NCBI RefSeq assembly: GCF_002165255.2
Contig: NZ_CP028561.1
Span: 620,001-684,000 of the forward strand
DNA from: Acinetobacter sp. WCHA45
GTDB lineage: Bacteria > Pseudomonadota > Gammaproteobacteria > Pseudomonadales > Moraxellaceae
Direction of reading: 5' to 3'
DNA: 64,000 nt
In this document: positions 38,478 through 47,760 of the stretch, in pieces
Layout of the letters: each line of letters starts with the position of its first letter
How positions within the stretch are numbered: the first letter of the stretch is position 1
Notes under the pieces: generated by a model
What the model was told of the DNA's origin: nothing
Database searches by the model: none
The model's input: the letters and a program-made list of their open reading frames with translations, nothing else
Program-made: the position numbers and the translations under genes

Positions 38478-39062
38478 ATGATTTCATGGTTTTTTATTGG
38501 TTTAGTGATAACCATTTTGCTCACTCCTGGTCCAACCAATACTTTACTTGCATCCTCTGGTATTCAGGTGGGATTGCGTAAATCTCTATTGCTGATTCCT
38601 GCAGAAGCAATTGGTTATATTCTTGCGATCAGTGCGTGGGGAATGTTGATTGGTAAAGTCTCAGCGACATTACCTTTATTACCAACATTTTTAAAACTAT
38701 TAAGTGCAGGGTATATTATTTTCCTTGCGATTAAATTATGGCGTACAGCAAATCAAGAAGTGATCTTAAATCAACCTACAATAAGACCAAGAGAATTATT
38801 GTTTGCAACACTATTAAATCCTAAAGCTTTATTATTTGCTTCAGCAATTTTCCCAACAACGGCATGGCAAGCGCAAGAAATCTATGTTGCGCATATGAGT
38901 AGCTTTGTTGCACTCATTCTTCCAATTGCACTATTTTGGATTTCGGTTGGCGCTGTGTTGGCAACCAATAAAGTAAAATGGTTGTCTCAAGCTAAATTAC
39001 AGCGCACAGCATCAGTTGTACTGATCAGCTTTGCCATCTATTCAGCTCTAATCAATCTCTAA
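38478..39062 (+). CDS. LysE/RhtB-family exporter
   Basis: The 194-residue inner-membrane protein has about six helices with the family start LLTPGPTNTLLASSG and the central LLFATLLNPKALLFASAIFP. It is shorter and more divergent than the copy at 29624. A GAGG ribosome site lies 8 bases before the ATG. Substrate unknown. Confidence 0.8.
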   Translation: MISWFFIGLVITILLTPGPTNTLLASSGIQVGLRKSLLLIPAEAIGYILAISAWGMLIGKVSATLPLLPTFLKLLSAGYIIFLAIKLWRTANQEVILNQPTIRPRELLFATLLNPKALLFASAIFPTTAWQAQEIYVAHMSSFVALILPIALFWISVGAVLATNKVKWLSQAKLQRTASVVLISFAIYSALINL

Positions 39063-39069
39063 TTCTAAT

Positions 39070-39115
39070 GTTCTGCTGCCTTGAACAATCTAGGTAGCAG
39101 GGTTCTGTTGTTTTC
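39070..39115 (+). terminator. Probable terminator after the second LysE-type gene
   Basis: CTGCTGCCT (39073-39081) pairs with AGGTAGCAG (39092-39100) with one G-T pair, followed by a T-rich tail (TTCTGTTGTTTTC). Confidence 0.5.
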
Positions 39116-39176
39116 ATTAATGTCGTTTTACGTTAAAGTACTCGCCAATCATTAACTTAGATTTTGGATAAAAGTC

Positions 39177-39746
39177 ATGGCAATAAAATCTGATCGTTGG
39201 ATTCGTGAAATGAGCGAAAAACACGGCATGATTGAACCTTATGCAGAGAATCAAGTCCGTTTCGATGAAAACGGAGAAAAGTTGATTTCTTATGGGGTGT
39301 CTAGCTATGGCTATGACGTCCGTTGCGCACGTGAATTTAAAGTTTTTACCAATGTTCACTCTGCAATTGTTGATCCGAAAAATTTTGATGATAGAAGTTT
39401 TATCGATATCGAATCAGATGTTTGTATTATTCCACCGAACTCATTTGCTCTCGCACGTACGATTGAATATTTCCGTATTCCACGAAATGTCCTAACAGTA
39501 TGTTTAGGTAAATCGACTTATGCCCGTTGCGGTATTATCGTGAATGTAACGCCACTAGAGCCTGAGTGGGAAGGTCACGTTACGCTTGAGTTTTCAAATA
39601 CAACGAATCTCCCAGCACGTATTTATGCGGGTGAAGGTGTTGCACAAATGCTGTTTTTTGAAAGTGATGAAGTTTGTGAAACATCTTATAAAGACCGTGG
39701 CGGCAAGTATCAGGGACAAACAGGTGTGACTTTGCCGAAAACATGA
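39177..39746 (+). CDS. dcd: dCTP deaminase
   Basis: The 189-residue cytosolic enzyme converts dCTP to dUTP, the route to dTTP in gammaproteobacteria. Seen are [20 protein letters not shown] with the catalytic Glu, [16 protein letters not shown] and [11 protein letters not shown], plus the flexible C-terminal tail [13 protein letters not shown]. Length matches the family. GGATAAAAG precedes the ATG. Confidence 0.97.
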   Translation: MAIKSDRWIREMSEKHGMIEPYAENQVRFDENGEKLISYGVSSYGYDVRCAREFKVFTNVHSAIVDPKNFDDRSFIDIESDVCIIPPNSFALARTIEYFRIPRNVLTVCLGKSTYARCGIIVNVTPLEPEWEGHVTLEFSNTTNLPARIYAGEGVAQMLFFESDEVCETSYKDRGGKYQGQTGVTLPKT

Positions 39747-39761
39747 TTTGTAAATTACATT

Positions 39762-39795
39762 TTGCAACAATCATAAAGTTTTTTGGTTGTTGCAA
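39762..39795. repeat. Inverted repeat downstream of dcd
   Basis: TTGCAACAA and TTGTTGCAA form a perfect 9-bp stem over a 16-base loop that contains six T. It may be a weak transcript end; no T-run follows on the plus strand. Confidence 0.4.
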
Positions 39796-39908
39796 TATAA
39801 ACCTTATATTTAAAGAATAAAAATATAATATTCAGACATATATTTAAAAGAAATTATTTAAAAACAATAATTCATTCATCGGAAAATAGAACGTTTACCT
39901 AATATATT

Positions 39909-39936
39909 TTGCATTTGTGTAAATTATCGGCATAAT
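39909..39936 (+). promoter_or_regulatory. Predicted promoter of the secreted-protein cluster
   Basis: TTGCAT (39909-39914) and CATAAT (39931-39936), 16 bases apart. The -35 match is poor and the -10 is 5 of 6. The transcript would start near 39943 and give a leader of about 130 bases that contains the inverted repeat at 39971-40017. Confidence 0.4.
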
Positions 39937-39970
39937 GAAGAATGAATATATATGGGTAAAATTACCTGTG

Positions 39971-40017
39971 TTTGAGTGATGTTTGGATACAATTTCTCTT
40001 TTAGGGAATCACTCAAA
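39971..40017 (+). promoter_or_regulatory. Perfect inverted repeat in the leader of the secreted-protein cluster
   Basis: TTTGAGTGAT (39971-39980) and ATCACTCAAA (40008-40017) are perfect complements across a 27-base loop, ending 54 bases before the first ATG. AAGG rather than a T-run follows, so it is not a terminator. It could be an operator for a dimeric regulator or an RNA hairpin in the leader. Confidence 0.5.
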
Positions 40018-40071
40018 AGGAAGTTAGAAAAATAACGATGGTGCGGAGCATCGCGTAATGGGAAGGTCAAG

Positions 40072-42633
40072 ATGACTACACTTCATACGGTATCATTTCA
40101 AAAAACTGTTTTGGCGACTTTGATTGGTTTATGTCTAAATCAGTCAGTTTTTGCATTGCAAGAATTATCAGACGATGGTTTAAGTGAAACCACTGGTGAA
40201 GGCATCGCTTTACTACCCCAAGATACTTATATGATTTTCCGTGGCGCAGGTCCTAATGAGGCTACTCCATTGGCTGGAGCGGATGGGATTGCTGGTAATA
40301 CGGATGATCGATTAAATGATAGTGGTTATATCCGTTACATTCCTGTTGGTCCTTTAACACCAGAAGCTAGTGCAGCTGGTGCTGGTAAAGCAGATTTGTT
40401 TTTATATGGTTTAGCAGTTTCCAAATCTGATAACAATACCAATACCCGTATAGCAAGTACTGCTGCTAATGCAAGTATTAAGAGCTGGGGAACAGCAAGT
40501 AATCCTTGGTTATTAAAGGCAAGTACTGCTTACAATGTACCTGATTTCTATGTCAATGGTACAAATGGTGGTACATCTAAAAGTTCAGTTACTTATCTTT
40601 CTATGGAAGCTCCACTTTATAATCAAAGTCTTGCTGGACTTACATCAGATACAGGGCTAGATGCTTATAAACTTAAATTGGGTTTATGGGCTGATGCCTT
40701 CGTGAGAGACCCAAGTAAAATAGAAGGTGACGCAAATCAATTTTGCTTAAATGGTTGTACTCGTAATACAAATGCTGTAAACACGGCGCAAATACCACGT
40801 GAAAATCGATTACGATTGCAGGCGATTTGGAATAATTTCAGTGTAAATGGAAGTAATTTACAATTGTTCCAAACTTTAGGGGGAGTTGGTCTTTCTGGTG
40901 ATACTGGTATCAATAATGGTATGAGTAAATTTTATAATAATACTCTTGGAGCTTCTGGTATTTTGCGTTTTAACAGTGGGGATGCTGCAAATGTTAAAGC
41001 AACTTACAATGCTGGCGTATCAACAAGAACTTATAACACAGACAGAAATGCTACAGCAGCATCAACGGGATGGTCAAATACAGAGGTTTGGAATACCTAT
41101 GCTAATACCAGTATTTTAGGTGGGGATAATGGCTCTGCTGGAGGATGTAATGCTGGTGGTGTCCAATTTAGTTCTGTTGCTTGTCAATTCCGTTATAGAG
41201 ATCGTGCTGTAAAAGATACTGTTTCTGGAGCATCTTGGACTGCGCCAGATCCAAATGGAAGTAATGTTTTACGATTGAGTACAAGAGAAACTACAAATAC
41301 TGGTTTATTGTCAACACCTGCTTTGGACGGTGGAAATGCACCAACTTTCGCTGCTGATGATGGTATTTTTATTTATAACCCAAATATAAACTTGGTCTTA
41401 GGTTCGCTTTATCAACCTGTTGTTTTTGGTTCCGATGGGAAGAATTTTAGTTTGGAAATAGCTCGGATTCCAAATAAACAAGATGTTTATACAAAAATTT
41501 ATACTCGTTATGCAGGTGATACAAGTGATACAGGTGTGACCTATTATGGTTCTACTTGTAATGTTTACCAATGTGGTAGTTCAACTGTCGCTGGCTACCA
41601 AGGTGGATCTGCCTTAAATGATTATTCATCTACAGCATTAGCAGGTAAAAAACTTGCAACGCACAGTAGTATCAGTTTTGGTACTGTGAAAAGTAATGAT
41701 GGTGGGCAAACTTTAGTTGCGGATAGTAGTGTTGAAGCATTAGGGATATTTTTTGGGACTCCGCAAAATAGAACGAATATTTCAGGAACCCAGATTTTTA
41801 AAGAAGCTCAATATCAACAACGTCAGCAACGTGTCGATACCACTTATATTGTGACAGATCGTTATAGACTCACAGTTTCTAGTGGTGCGGGCGGATTTAG
41901 TGGTGGTGGAACAGCAACTAGAGCAGATCCGTATGGTCAAGCTTCAATTTCCTGTAATTATACTTGGTATAGTGGCTGCTCTAACTCTGTAGATCGTTGG
42001 TACAATACTACTGGTAATCATGTTGATTGGGTTTATCTTACAAATGTAGATGCAAATGGCAATAAAATTTTTGGAAATGATGACGGCACTTATGCTCGCT
42101 ATTGTACAAATACAACGACAGACTGTTTAACTTGGTACAACGGCTCTGGATTGGGTGTAGGTGGGAATGGAAATGGTTATCCTCCAACTGTAACCAATGT
42201 AAATCAAATCATTGGCGATAGTATGGCGAACCCAGGAAGTGGTCAGCGTGGTGCTGATGATTGTTGGCCTGGTCAAACTGGTGGTGCATGTAATGGTAGT
42301 TCTGGTAGTACCACAACAGATGGGTTGTATGGATTGTCACGTTTAAGCGCAGTAAATGATGGCGCGACCTCTAATACGCCTACTCCAACGCATGTAAATA
42401 ATACAAACTGGACGTATGGAACACGTGCAAATGCACCTTGGTTTAGAGTTGCTGGTGGACAGGCAGCTGTTGCATATGGCTCAGGTTTAGGATCTTCTAC
42501 TGCAATCACTTCTGATATTGTGCCAACTGCTGTGACAGGTGGTGTGAATCCATCCGCATTAAATAACTTTGGTTCAGCTGTGATTGACGGTTTATTAATA
42601 CAGCATCTAAAAATTACAACGAAGGGATTATAA
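40072..42633 (+). CDS. Secreted Fil/DUF6160-like protein 1
   Basis: The 853-residue protein has a signal peptide cut near SVFA-LQE, followed at once by the cluster motif LSDDGLSETTGEG (residues 32-44). The rest is Gly/Asn/Ser/Thr-rich, predicted beta-strand, with several cysteine pairs (CLNGC, CNVYQC), and ends in an amphipathic stretch IDGLLIQHLKITTKGL. The composition and motif fit the putative Fil 'pilus assembly' proteins of Acinetobacter (DUF6160 group), but I cannot assign a Fil letter. The ribosome site GGGAAGG precedes the ATG. First gene of a five-gene run; the next gene is 13 bases on. Confidence 0.65.
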   Translation: MTTLHTVSFQKTVLATLIGLCLNQSVFALQELSDDGLSETTGEGIALLPQDTYMIFRGAGPNEATPLAGADGIAGNTDDRLNDSGYIRYIPVGPLTPEASAAGAGKADLFLYGLAVSKSDNNTNTRIASTAANASIKSWGTASNPWLLKASTAYNVPDFYVNGTNGGTSKSSVTYLSMEAPLYNQSLAGLTSDTGLDAYKLKLGLWADAFVRDPSKIEGDANQFCLNGCTRNTNAVNTAQIPRENRLRLQAIWNNFSVNGSNLQLFQTLGGVGLSGDTGINNGMSKFYNNTLGASGILRFNSGDAANVKATYNAGVSTRTYNTDRNATAASTGWSNTEVWNTYANTSILGGDNGSAGGCNAGGVQFSSVACQFRYRDRAVKDTVSGASWTAPDPNGSNVLRLSTRETTNTGLLSTPALDGGNAPTFAADDGIFIYNPNINLVLGSLYQPVVFGSDGKNFSLEIARIPNKQDVYTKIYTRYAGDTSDTGVTYYGSTCNVYQCGSSTVAGYQGGSALNDYSSTALAGKKLATHSSISFGTVKSNDGGQTLVADSSVEALGIFFGTPQNRTNISGTQIFKEAQYQQRQQRVDTTYIVTDRYRLTVSSGAGGFSGGGTATRADPYGQASISCNYTWYSGCSNSVDRWYNTTGNHVDWVYLTNVDANGNKIFGNDDGTYARYCTNTTTDCLTWYNGSGLGVGGNGNGYPPTVTNVNQIIGDSMANPGSGQRGADDCWPGQTGGACNGSSGSTTTDGLYGLSRLSAVNDGATSNTPTPTHVNNTNWTYGTRANAPWFRVAGGQAAVAYGSGLGSSTAITSDIVPTAVTGGVNPSALNNFGSAVIDGLLIQHLKITTKGL

Positions 42634-42646
42634 GACAGGAGTCATC

Positions 42647-44140
42647 ATGTTTAATTTTAATGTTTTGGGCTTTAGTATTGTTACTGTTTTAGTTAGTCAG
42701 GGGTTATATGCATCTTCAATGGTTGATTTAACTGATGATGAGTTATCAAAAGTACAGGGTCAAGCATTGATGAGTCTGTCTTATATCTCTCCTGTTGATA
42801 CAAAAAATTTAGAATCAACTCGCACAGGAAGTACTAAAGATATTGGTTTCTATAAATTAGGTATGGAAGCAGAAATTGAATTAAACGCAAATATTAAAAA
42901 ACTACAGTTAGGCTGTGGTGGTGTAAATGGTATTGGTGACTGTGATATTGATATTGATAATTTAAGTTTAAGTGGTTTAAAGGTTGATAGTAATGGTAAA
43001 CCTCTTGCAATGACTAATGAGGAAAGGGCTGCTTCTTCGGCAAAAATAACCAATCCATTTATTGAATTTGCAGTTAAAAATCCTGAGTCTGCTTCTATGC
43101 GTCAAGTTGTTGGATTTCGTTTAAGTGCAGAAAAAGCGCTAGGATTATTATCAGCTGGAACGGAAAATACTGGAGTTGCAAATGGTATTAATACTATTTC
43201 TGGCTATATGAAAGTACAGTCTGACAGTTCAGGTATCATAAAAGGGTATGCAACGACAGCAGCAACGAGAGACAATCTTTATGGTACCTATTTAAATCCA
43301 AATGATTTAGTGATTACAGGTGCCCTAACAGCATTAGGTTTAAATGGAGCCGATTTTAAGACTTCTGCTGGTGGTTTTAATATTCCTCAGATTAATAATA
43401 ACTATTTTGAAATTCCAGCAATTTTAGTTAATGAAACTAGAGCAAAGTCTAAAATTTTATCAGCTCCTGTAAATGTCCCTAATATCTATATAGGTGGACC
43501 TGGTGATGCAAACTACCCTGTGAATGGGTCCGTGCAATATAACTCAAGTGGTCCACATGATCCAGCATACCCAGAGCCTTCAGCTATTTATTCACAAGGC
43601 GGTCGTGTTGAAGCAACAGTAACAAGATGCTATGGAATTTCTTGCGCTGTCGCGCAAGAAGGAGACGTATTCAAAAATGTTTATATGAATGGGCAGATTT
43701 CAAACATTACTGCAAATTTAAATCTAAATCAGTCTTTAGGTTTAATTCATAATTTACCGATTAACTCGCCATTTTCTTTATCTTTACAGCAACAAGCATT
43801 GCAGTGGCCAGGAGCGAAATCGGATGATGTTGCACAAAAAGGTTGGTGGATGTCATTTGCCGATCCAGTAAATATTGGATATGTAGTTCCGCAAGATCCT
43901 ATTGATATTTCTCCACTTTTCCCTCAGATTGCAAGTGCTGTTTCCTACTATTTACGCCGTGGTGGTGGTAATGAAGCAAATACAAATGATCTTGGGGGCT
44001 TGTTAGGAAGTGGCGATTTAACAGTGAATATCGGAAATATCGATTTAAGAAATAGTGCGTTAAACTTAAATATTAGTAACCTTAAATTAACAAATCAAAA
44101 TTTTGCACCTAACTGTTGGGGTGGTTTGAAGTTTTGTTAA
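42647..44140 (+). CDS. Secreted Fil/DUF6160-like protein 2
   Basis: The 497-residue protein has a signal peptide (FNFNVLGFSIVTVLVSQGLY, cut near ASS), then the motif LTDDELSKVQGQA (28-40). The body has beta-rich Asn/Ser-rich repeats such as CDIDIDNLSLSGLKV and a closing NIDLRNSALNLNISNLKL, reminiscent of a beta-helix or beta-barrel. It ends in a C-WGG-LKFC cysteine pair. AGGAGTC is the ribosome site. Co-transcribed with the gene before it. Confidence 0.65.
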   Translation: MFNFNVLGFSIVTVLVSQGLYASSMVDLTDDELSKVQGQALMSLSYISPVDTKNLESTRTGSTKDIGFYKLGMEAEIELNANIKKLQLGCGGVNGIGDCDIDIDNLSLSGLKVDSNGKPLAMTNEERAASSAKITNPFIEFAVKNPESASMRQVVGFRLSAEKALGLLSAGTENTGVANGINTISGYMKVQSDSSGIIKGYATTAATRDNLYGTYLNPNDLVITGALTALGLNGADFKTSAGGFNIPQINNNYFEIPAILVNETRAKSKILSAPVNVPNIYIGGPGDANYPVNGSVQYNSSGPHDPAYPEPSAIYSQGGRVEATVTRCYGISCAVAQEGDVFKNVYMNGQISNITANLNLNQSLGLIHNLPINSPFSLSLQQQALQWPGAKSDDVAQKGWWMSFADPVNIGYVVPQDPIDISPLFPQIASAVSYYLRRGGGNEANTNDLGGLLGSGDLTVNIGNIDLRNSALNLNISNLKLTNQNFAPNCWGGLKFC

Positions 44141-44215
44141 TAGCTATTTTCGGGAAGAAAGTGGTGGTTTAGTAATCAATAGCTGGTTTTGATGCTATAA
44201 GTAAAGGATATTCTA

Positions 44216-44974
44216 ATGAAGAAAATGATGATTTTGCTCCTATTCAGCACAAGTATAGTACATGCTGAATTAAAAACTTTGGATAGCCAAGCTTTGAGAG
44301 AGGTTGAGGGGCAAGCTGGAGCAGATTTGTCATTGAAATTTTCATTAAATCATACCAGTACTTATCAATTTGATGATGGTGTTGGTGGTGTTTGCGATAA
44401 GACAGCGAATAATAATACTGGTTTAGGTTATTGTCATTTAGGACTTTCGGTAAATAAACGATTTGTTAGTAGTCGTGTGCAAGGAGCTAACACTTTGTGG
44501 GATGTACCAGAAAGTGATCCAACTTTAGCAAATCCAGCAAGAAAATTATGGCTAGTGTTCAAGGGAATCCAAGGAACTGTTGATATTCAAAAACTAGGTT
44601 TAGATGGTGTTGATTTAGTATATCAGAATGATGGTGGAATTGATCAGATTAAACCTTCTATGCAACTTAGCCTTGATGCTAGTATGCCTATTTTAATTAG
44701 AAATTTTGGTTTTAATGCACTTGCGATTGAACAAGATGATTTTACAAGTTATATCGATTCAAATGGCAAAGTGGTTGAAGGTTCTGCTAGTACCTCACCA
44801 ACTAGTGGGTATGGATATTTAAAAGCAACGACTTATAACGCAACGAATGCTGCAACATCGTTATATGATCAGGGTAAGGAAACTGGGTTTGTTGGTATGA
44901 GAATGAACGGTAATCTTGCTATACAAGGTAAGATCATGATGTTTGGTTGTGATAGCAGTCATCCACGTTGCTAG
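44216..44974 (+). CDS. Secreted Fil/DUF6160-like protein 3
   Basis: The 252-residue protein has a short signal peptide (MKKMMILLLFSTSIVHA), then the motif LDSQALREVEGQAG (22-35). The mature part contains two cysteines (GVCDKT, GYCHLG) and ends with another pair (FGCDSSHPRC), paralleling protein 2. It is the shortest of the five. A 75-base gap separates it from protein 2, with an AAAGGA ribosome site and no visible terminator. Confidence 0.6.
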   Translation: MKKMMILLLFSTSIVHAELKTLDSQALREVEGQAGADLSLKFSLNHTSTYQFDDGVGGVCDKTANNNTGLGYCHLGLSVNKRFVSSRVQGANTLWDVPESDPTLANPARKLWLVFKGIQGTVDIQKLGLDGVDLVYQNDGGIDQIKPSMQLSLDASMPILIRNFGFNALAIEQDDFTSYIDSNGKVVEGSASTSPTSGYGYLKATTYNATNAATSLYDQGKETGFVGMRMNGNLAIQGKIMMFGCDSSHPRC

Positions 44975-45001
44975 AGCTAGAGATTATCAAGGATTGAAGT
45001 G

Positions 45002-47662
45002 ATGAAAAAAAATAACCAAAATCACAATACAGCATGGTTTGCATTAAATACTTTAGCAACAAGTATGCTACTCATAAATTCTGCGCATGCATTACAAAGC
45101 TTAGATGATAGTGCATTGCGTAATGTTAATGGTCAAGATGGAGTTCATATTTCAACCTCTTATGATGAAATTAATGTTGATAAGCTTTATTGGCAAGATA
45201 ATGCTGGAATAGGAACTTCGAGTAGAATAAATAGTAATTTACAAGCGACAGCTGAAAATTTTAAGATTCAGTCAACCAATGCTAATGTTTCAAACTTACC
45301 TATTTCAAATCGGACTCCAGGGACAGATTATAAAATAAATATAGGGAGTGGTAGCGGTAGTGATGCTGGTAGAACTGGACTAGATTTAGCCATTTCGGCA
45401 AATCCTTCTTTAATTACAATTGATCAATTTAAAGTATGTGACACTGAGTCTACTCAGCGTTGCAGCGCCCCAATTGGGAATATGGCAATTCAAACAAGTT
45501 CAGTTATTGATCTTAATTTTAAGACTCGTGATGGACTTTTTAGTAAAGATAAGCAAGCAACTTTAGATTTAGGATTGAAAAATGCGAATATCTATTTAGG
45601 ACAAAAAGATGTTAGTAATGAGCTTAATCAACTCATACTTAAGAACTTTAATTTTAACTTTTTAGGTAAAGGCGTTATGTTTGTAGATGCCATTGGTGGC
45701 TTTAGATTACAAACTAATTCCGACGGTGTTGGTAAAGCAACAATTGCATATAATTCTAATGGCACAATAAATTTAGCATCTAGTACTCAACCAGATGCAA
45801 CACATGGATATGTTGATTTTAGAAGAACTACAGATTCTGCATCTAGTAATTTAAGAAATACTGGCAGTTATGGTAATGGTGTAGTCGGTGCTGGTGGTGA
45901 TACAACAAACTCAGGTTTAAATTTAGAATTTTTACTGAATAAAGATGTAAGCAAAACGTCACCTTATGTTCTTGATGGGACCAATAGTCCAAGTAATGCC
46001 AAGGGATTAATACGTGTTGGCGCAAGTGGTCGAATGGTAAATGGTTATTTACAGTTGAGAGGCTTGAATACAACAAATAAGAATAATCCAGATTATACTG
46101 GAGTAAATTATGGTAAATCTGATCAAAGTAATATTGTTGGTAAAACTAACAACTTAAGCACTGATTTATCATTAGCAGCAAATAATCCTATTACTACAAC
46201 AACTGGAAATAATATTATGGGGAGTACAGGTATTGCTTTCCGTATGGCTGCTGAATTTACTAAAGATAATGATCCAATGTTGGGGAGTGATGGTAAGGCA
46301 ACTACGCTAGAAATTGGTAATGCAGGTCTAAATACTTATGGTTTTGAATTTGGAAATTTAACTGGATTAGTAGCGACTGATCGTGGTTCATTTGATAGTG
46401 GCAATGTATATGTGAATCTAGCTGATACTCGAACAGTTTTATTACCTGCAAATAAACTTTTCCAAACCAGTCGATTTGGTAATGGTAATTTTTTAACTAG
46501 TAATAATGATTATATTCAATATATCTATACAGACACTCCAAATGGTATCGCTGCAAATCAAAATCCTTATAGTTTACTAGTAGCGGTTCGAGGTGCTGAA
46601 TTCCAAGCAATATCTCGTCTAGGTCGTTTTACAAATAGTGCTCGAACAAATGATGCAACTGGTGCAGCAGTTCCAAATATTGCAGAGCATAATGGTACTA
46701 ATCAATGGGGACTAGCATTACCTTTTTATAATTTAAATGCCAACATGGCGATTTTTGGTACCAATGTTGATGCATCTACTGCTTATGCTTATACGTCTGA
46801 TTATAAAGGCTATAATAAATCATCTACAAATAAAGTTGTTGTTGGTACAGGGTTAACGCCGCGTCTAGGTTTTTCACTGGCCATGAGTACTGAGGGTGTA
46901 AGTTCTGATGGAAGTAAAACAACATCAATTTTAGTAATTGATGGTAAAAAAATAGGTGCTAATAATCAACCTGTTGATTATTATATGGGGTTGCGTAATA
47001 TTGATTTATTACTCAAAGGCACTGGTAATATTGGTGTAGAAAAGGGTAGTTTAAACGTTAGTTTAAAAGATTTACTTATTGTGGCTGCAGCGCAAGTTGC
47101 TGCTGGATATCTACCAGGGACAACTTACCAAACTTGTGTATTGTCTACATCAAATGCAGGATGTAATAGCTCTGTTCCAGCTAATAATAAAGTAGCGTTA
47201 AATAATTTTGCTACATCAAATGATGTGCTATTTGGTATTAAGTTACGCGCTGGCGGTAGCATGGATTTTTCACTTATACCAAATAGTGAGTATAAGTCTG
47301 ATGGAACTGGGAGTAGTTTAAATATTGTTGGTGATTTTACTTTAGACCCAAAACAAGGTAATACAATTCAAATTAGTGATCCTCTTGATGGCTCTACACT
47401 CGGTTTAGATAATTTAACGGGTAAAATGGCATTTAATAATGCAATTGTAATTGCCCCAAAAGCGAACCAGAATGGTGCTGAAGGGATGGTTAGTTTTAAT
47501 TCGTCTTTTACATTGAACCCAGATCGAACAACCGATGGTGTATTTCGTGCAAGAGATATAAATCTGTACCCACCGAATACTGGTGCAGGTGCTCGTTTGG
47601 GAGAGTTAGCAATCACTGGTGGTCGCTTAACGAGTCAATTTGGTATTATGCCGCGTAATTAA
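45002..47662 (+). CDS. Secreted Fil/DUF6160-like protein 4
   Basis: The 886-residue protein has a signal peptide ending near NSAHA-LQS and then the motif LDDSALRNVNGQDG. The body is rich in Asn, Gly, Ser and Thr with predicted beta strands and one Cys cluster (CVLSTSNAGC). It ends GARLGELAITGGRLTSQFG. The chosen ATG at 45002 has AAGGA 9 bases upstream; a GTG one codon earlier is possible. The size is close to protein 1. The central region is divergent, so duplication must be old or only the N-terminus is shared. Confidence 0.65.
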   Translation: MKKNNQNHNTAWFALNTLATSMLLINSAHALQSLDDSALRNVNGQDGVHISTSYDEINVDKLYWQDNAGIGTSSRINSNLQATAENFKIQSTNANVSNLPISNRTPGTDYKINIGSGSGSDAGRTGLDLAISANPSLITIDQFKVCDTESTQRCSAPIGNMAIQTSSVIDLNFKTRDGLFSKDKQATLDLGLKNANIYLGQKDVSNELNQLILKNFNFNFLGKGVMFVDAIGGFRLQTNSDGVGKATIAYNSNGTINLASSTQPDATHGYVDFRRTTDSASSNLRNTGSYGNGVVGAGGDTTNSGLNLEFLLNKDVSKTSPYVLDGTNSPSNAKGLIRVGASGRMVNGYLQLRGLNTTNKNNPDYTGVNYGKSDQSNIVGKTNNLSTDLSLAANNPITTTTGNNIMGSTGIAFRMAAEFTKDNDPMLGSDGKATTLEIGNAGLNTYGFEFGNLTGLVATDRGSFDSGNVYVNLADTRTVLLPANKLFQTSRFGNGNFLTSNNDYIQYIYTDTPNGIAANQNPYSLLVAVRGAEFQAISRLGRFTNSARTNDATGAAVPNIAEHNGTNQWGLALPFYNLNANMAIFGTNVDASTAYAYTSDYKGYNKSSTNKVVVGTGLTPRLGFSLAMSTEGVSSDGSKTTSILVIDGKKIGANNQPVDYYMGLRNIDLLLKGTGNIGVEKGSLNVSLKDLLIVAAAQVAAGYLPGTTYQTCVLSTSNAGCNSSVPANNKVALNNFATSNDVLFGIKLRAGGSMDFSLIPNSEYKSDGTGSSLNIVGDFTLDPKQGNTIQISDPLDGSTLGLDNLTGKMAFNNAIVIAPKANQNGAEGMVSFNSSFTLNPDRTTDGVFRARDINLYPPNTGAGARLGELAITGGRLTSQFGIMPRN

Positions 47663-47760
47663 TATGTGCTTCATCTGTTTGGTCTAAAAAGAGTTGAATA
47701 GATGATTAGCTATGTTAATCTACTGAATATATTTTAAACATTTGTCTACGGATTAGGGCA

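Noticed and set aside
40072..42633. Autotransporter or two-partner secretion protein
   Set aside because: There is no extended signal peptide, TPS domain or C-terminal barrel; the short post-signal motif fits the Fil/DUF6160-like group better.
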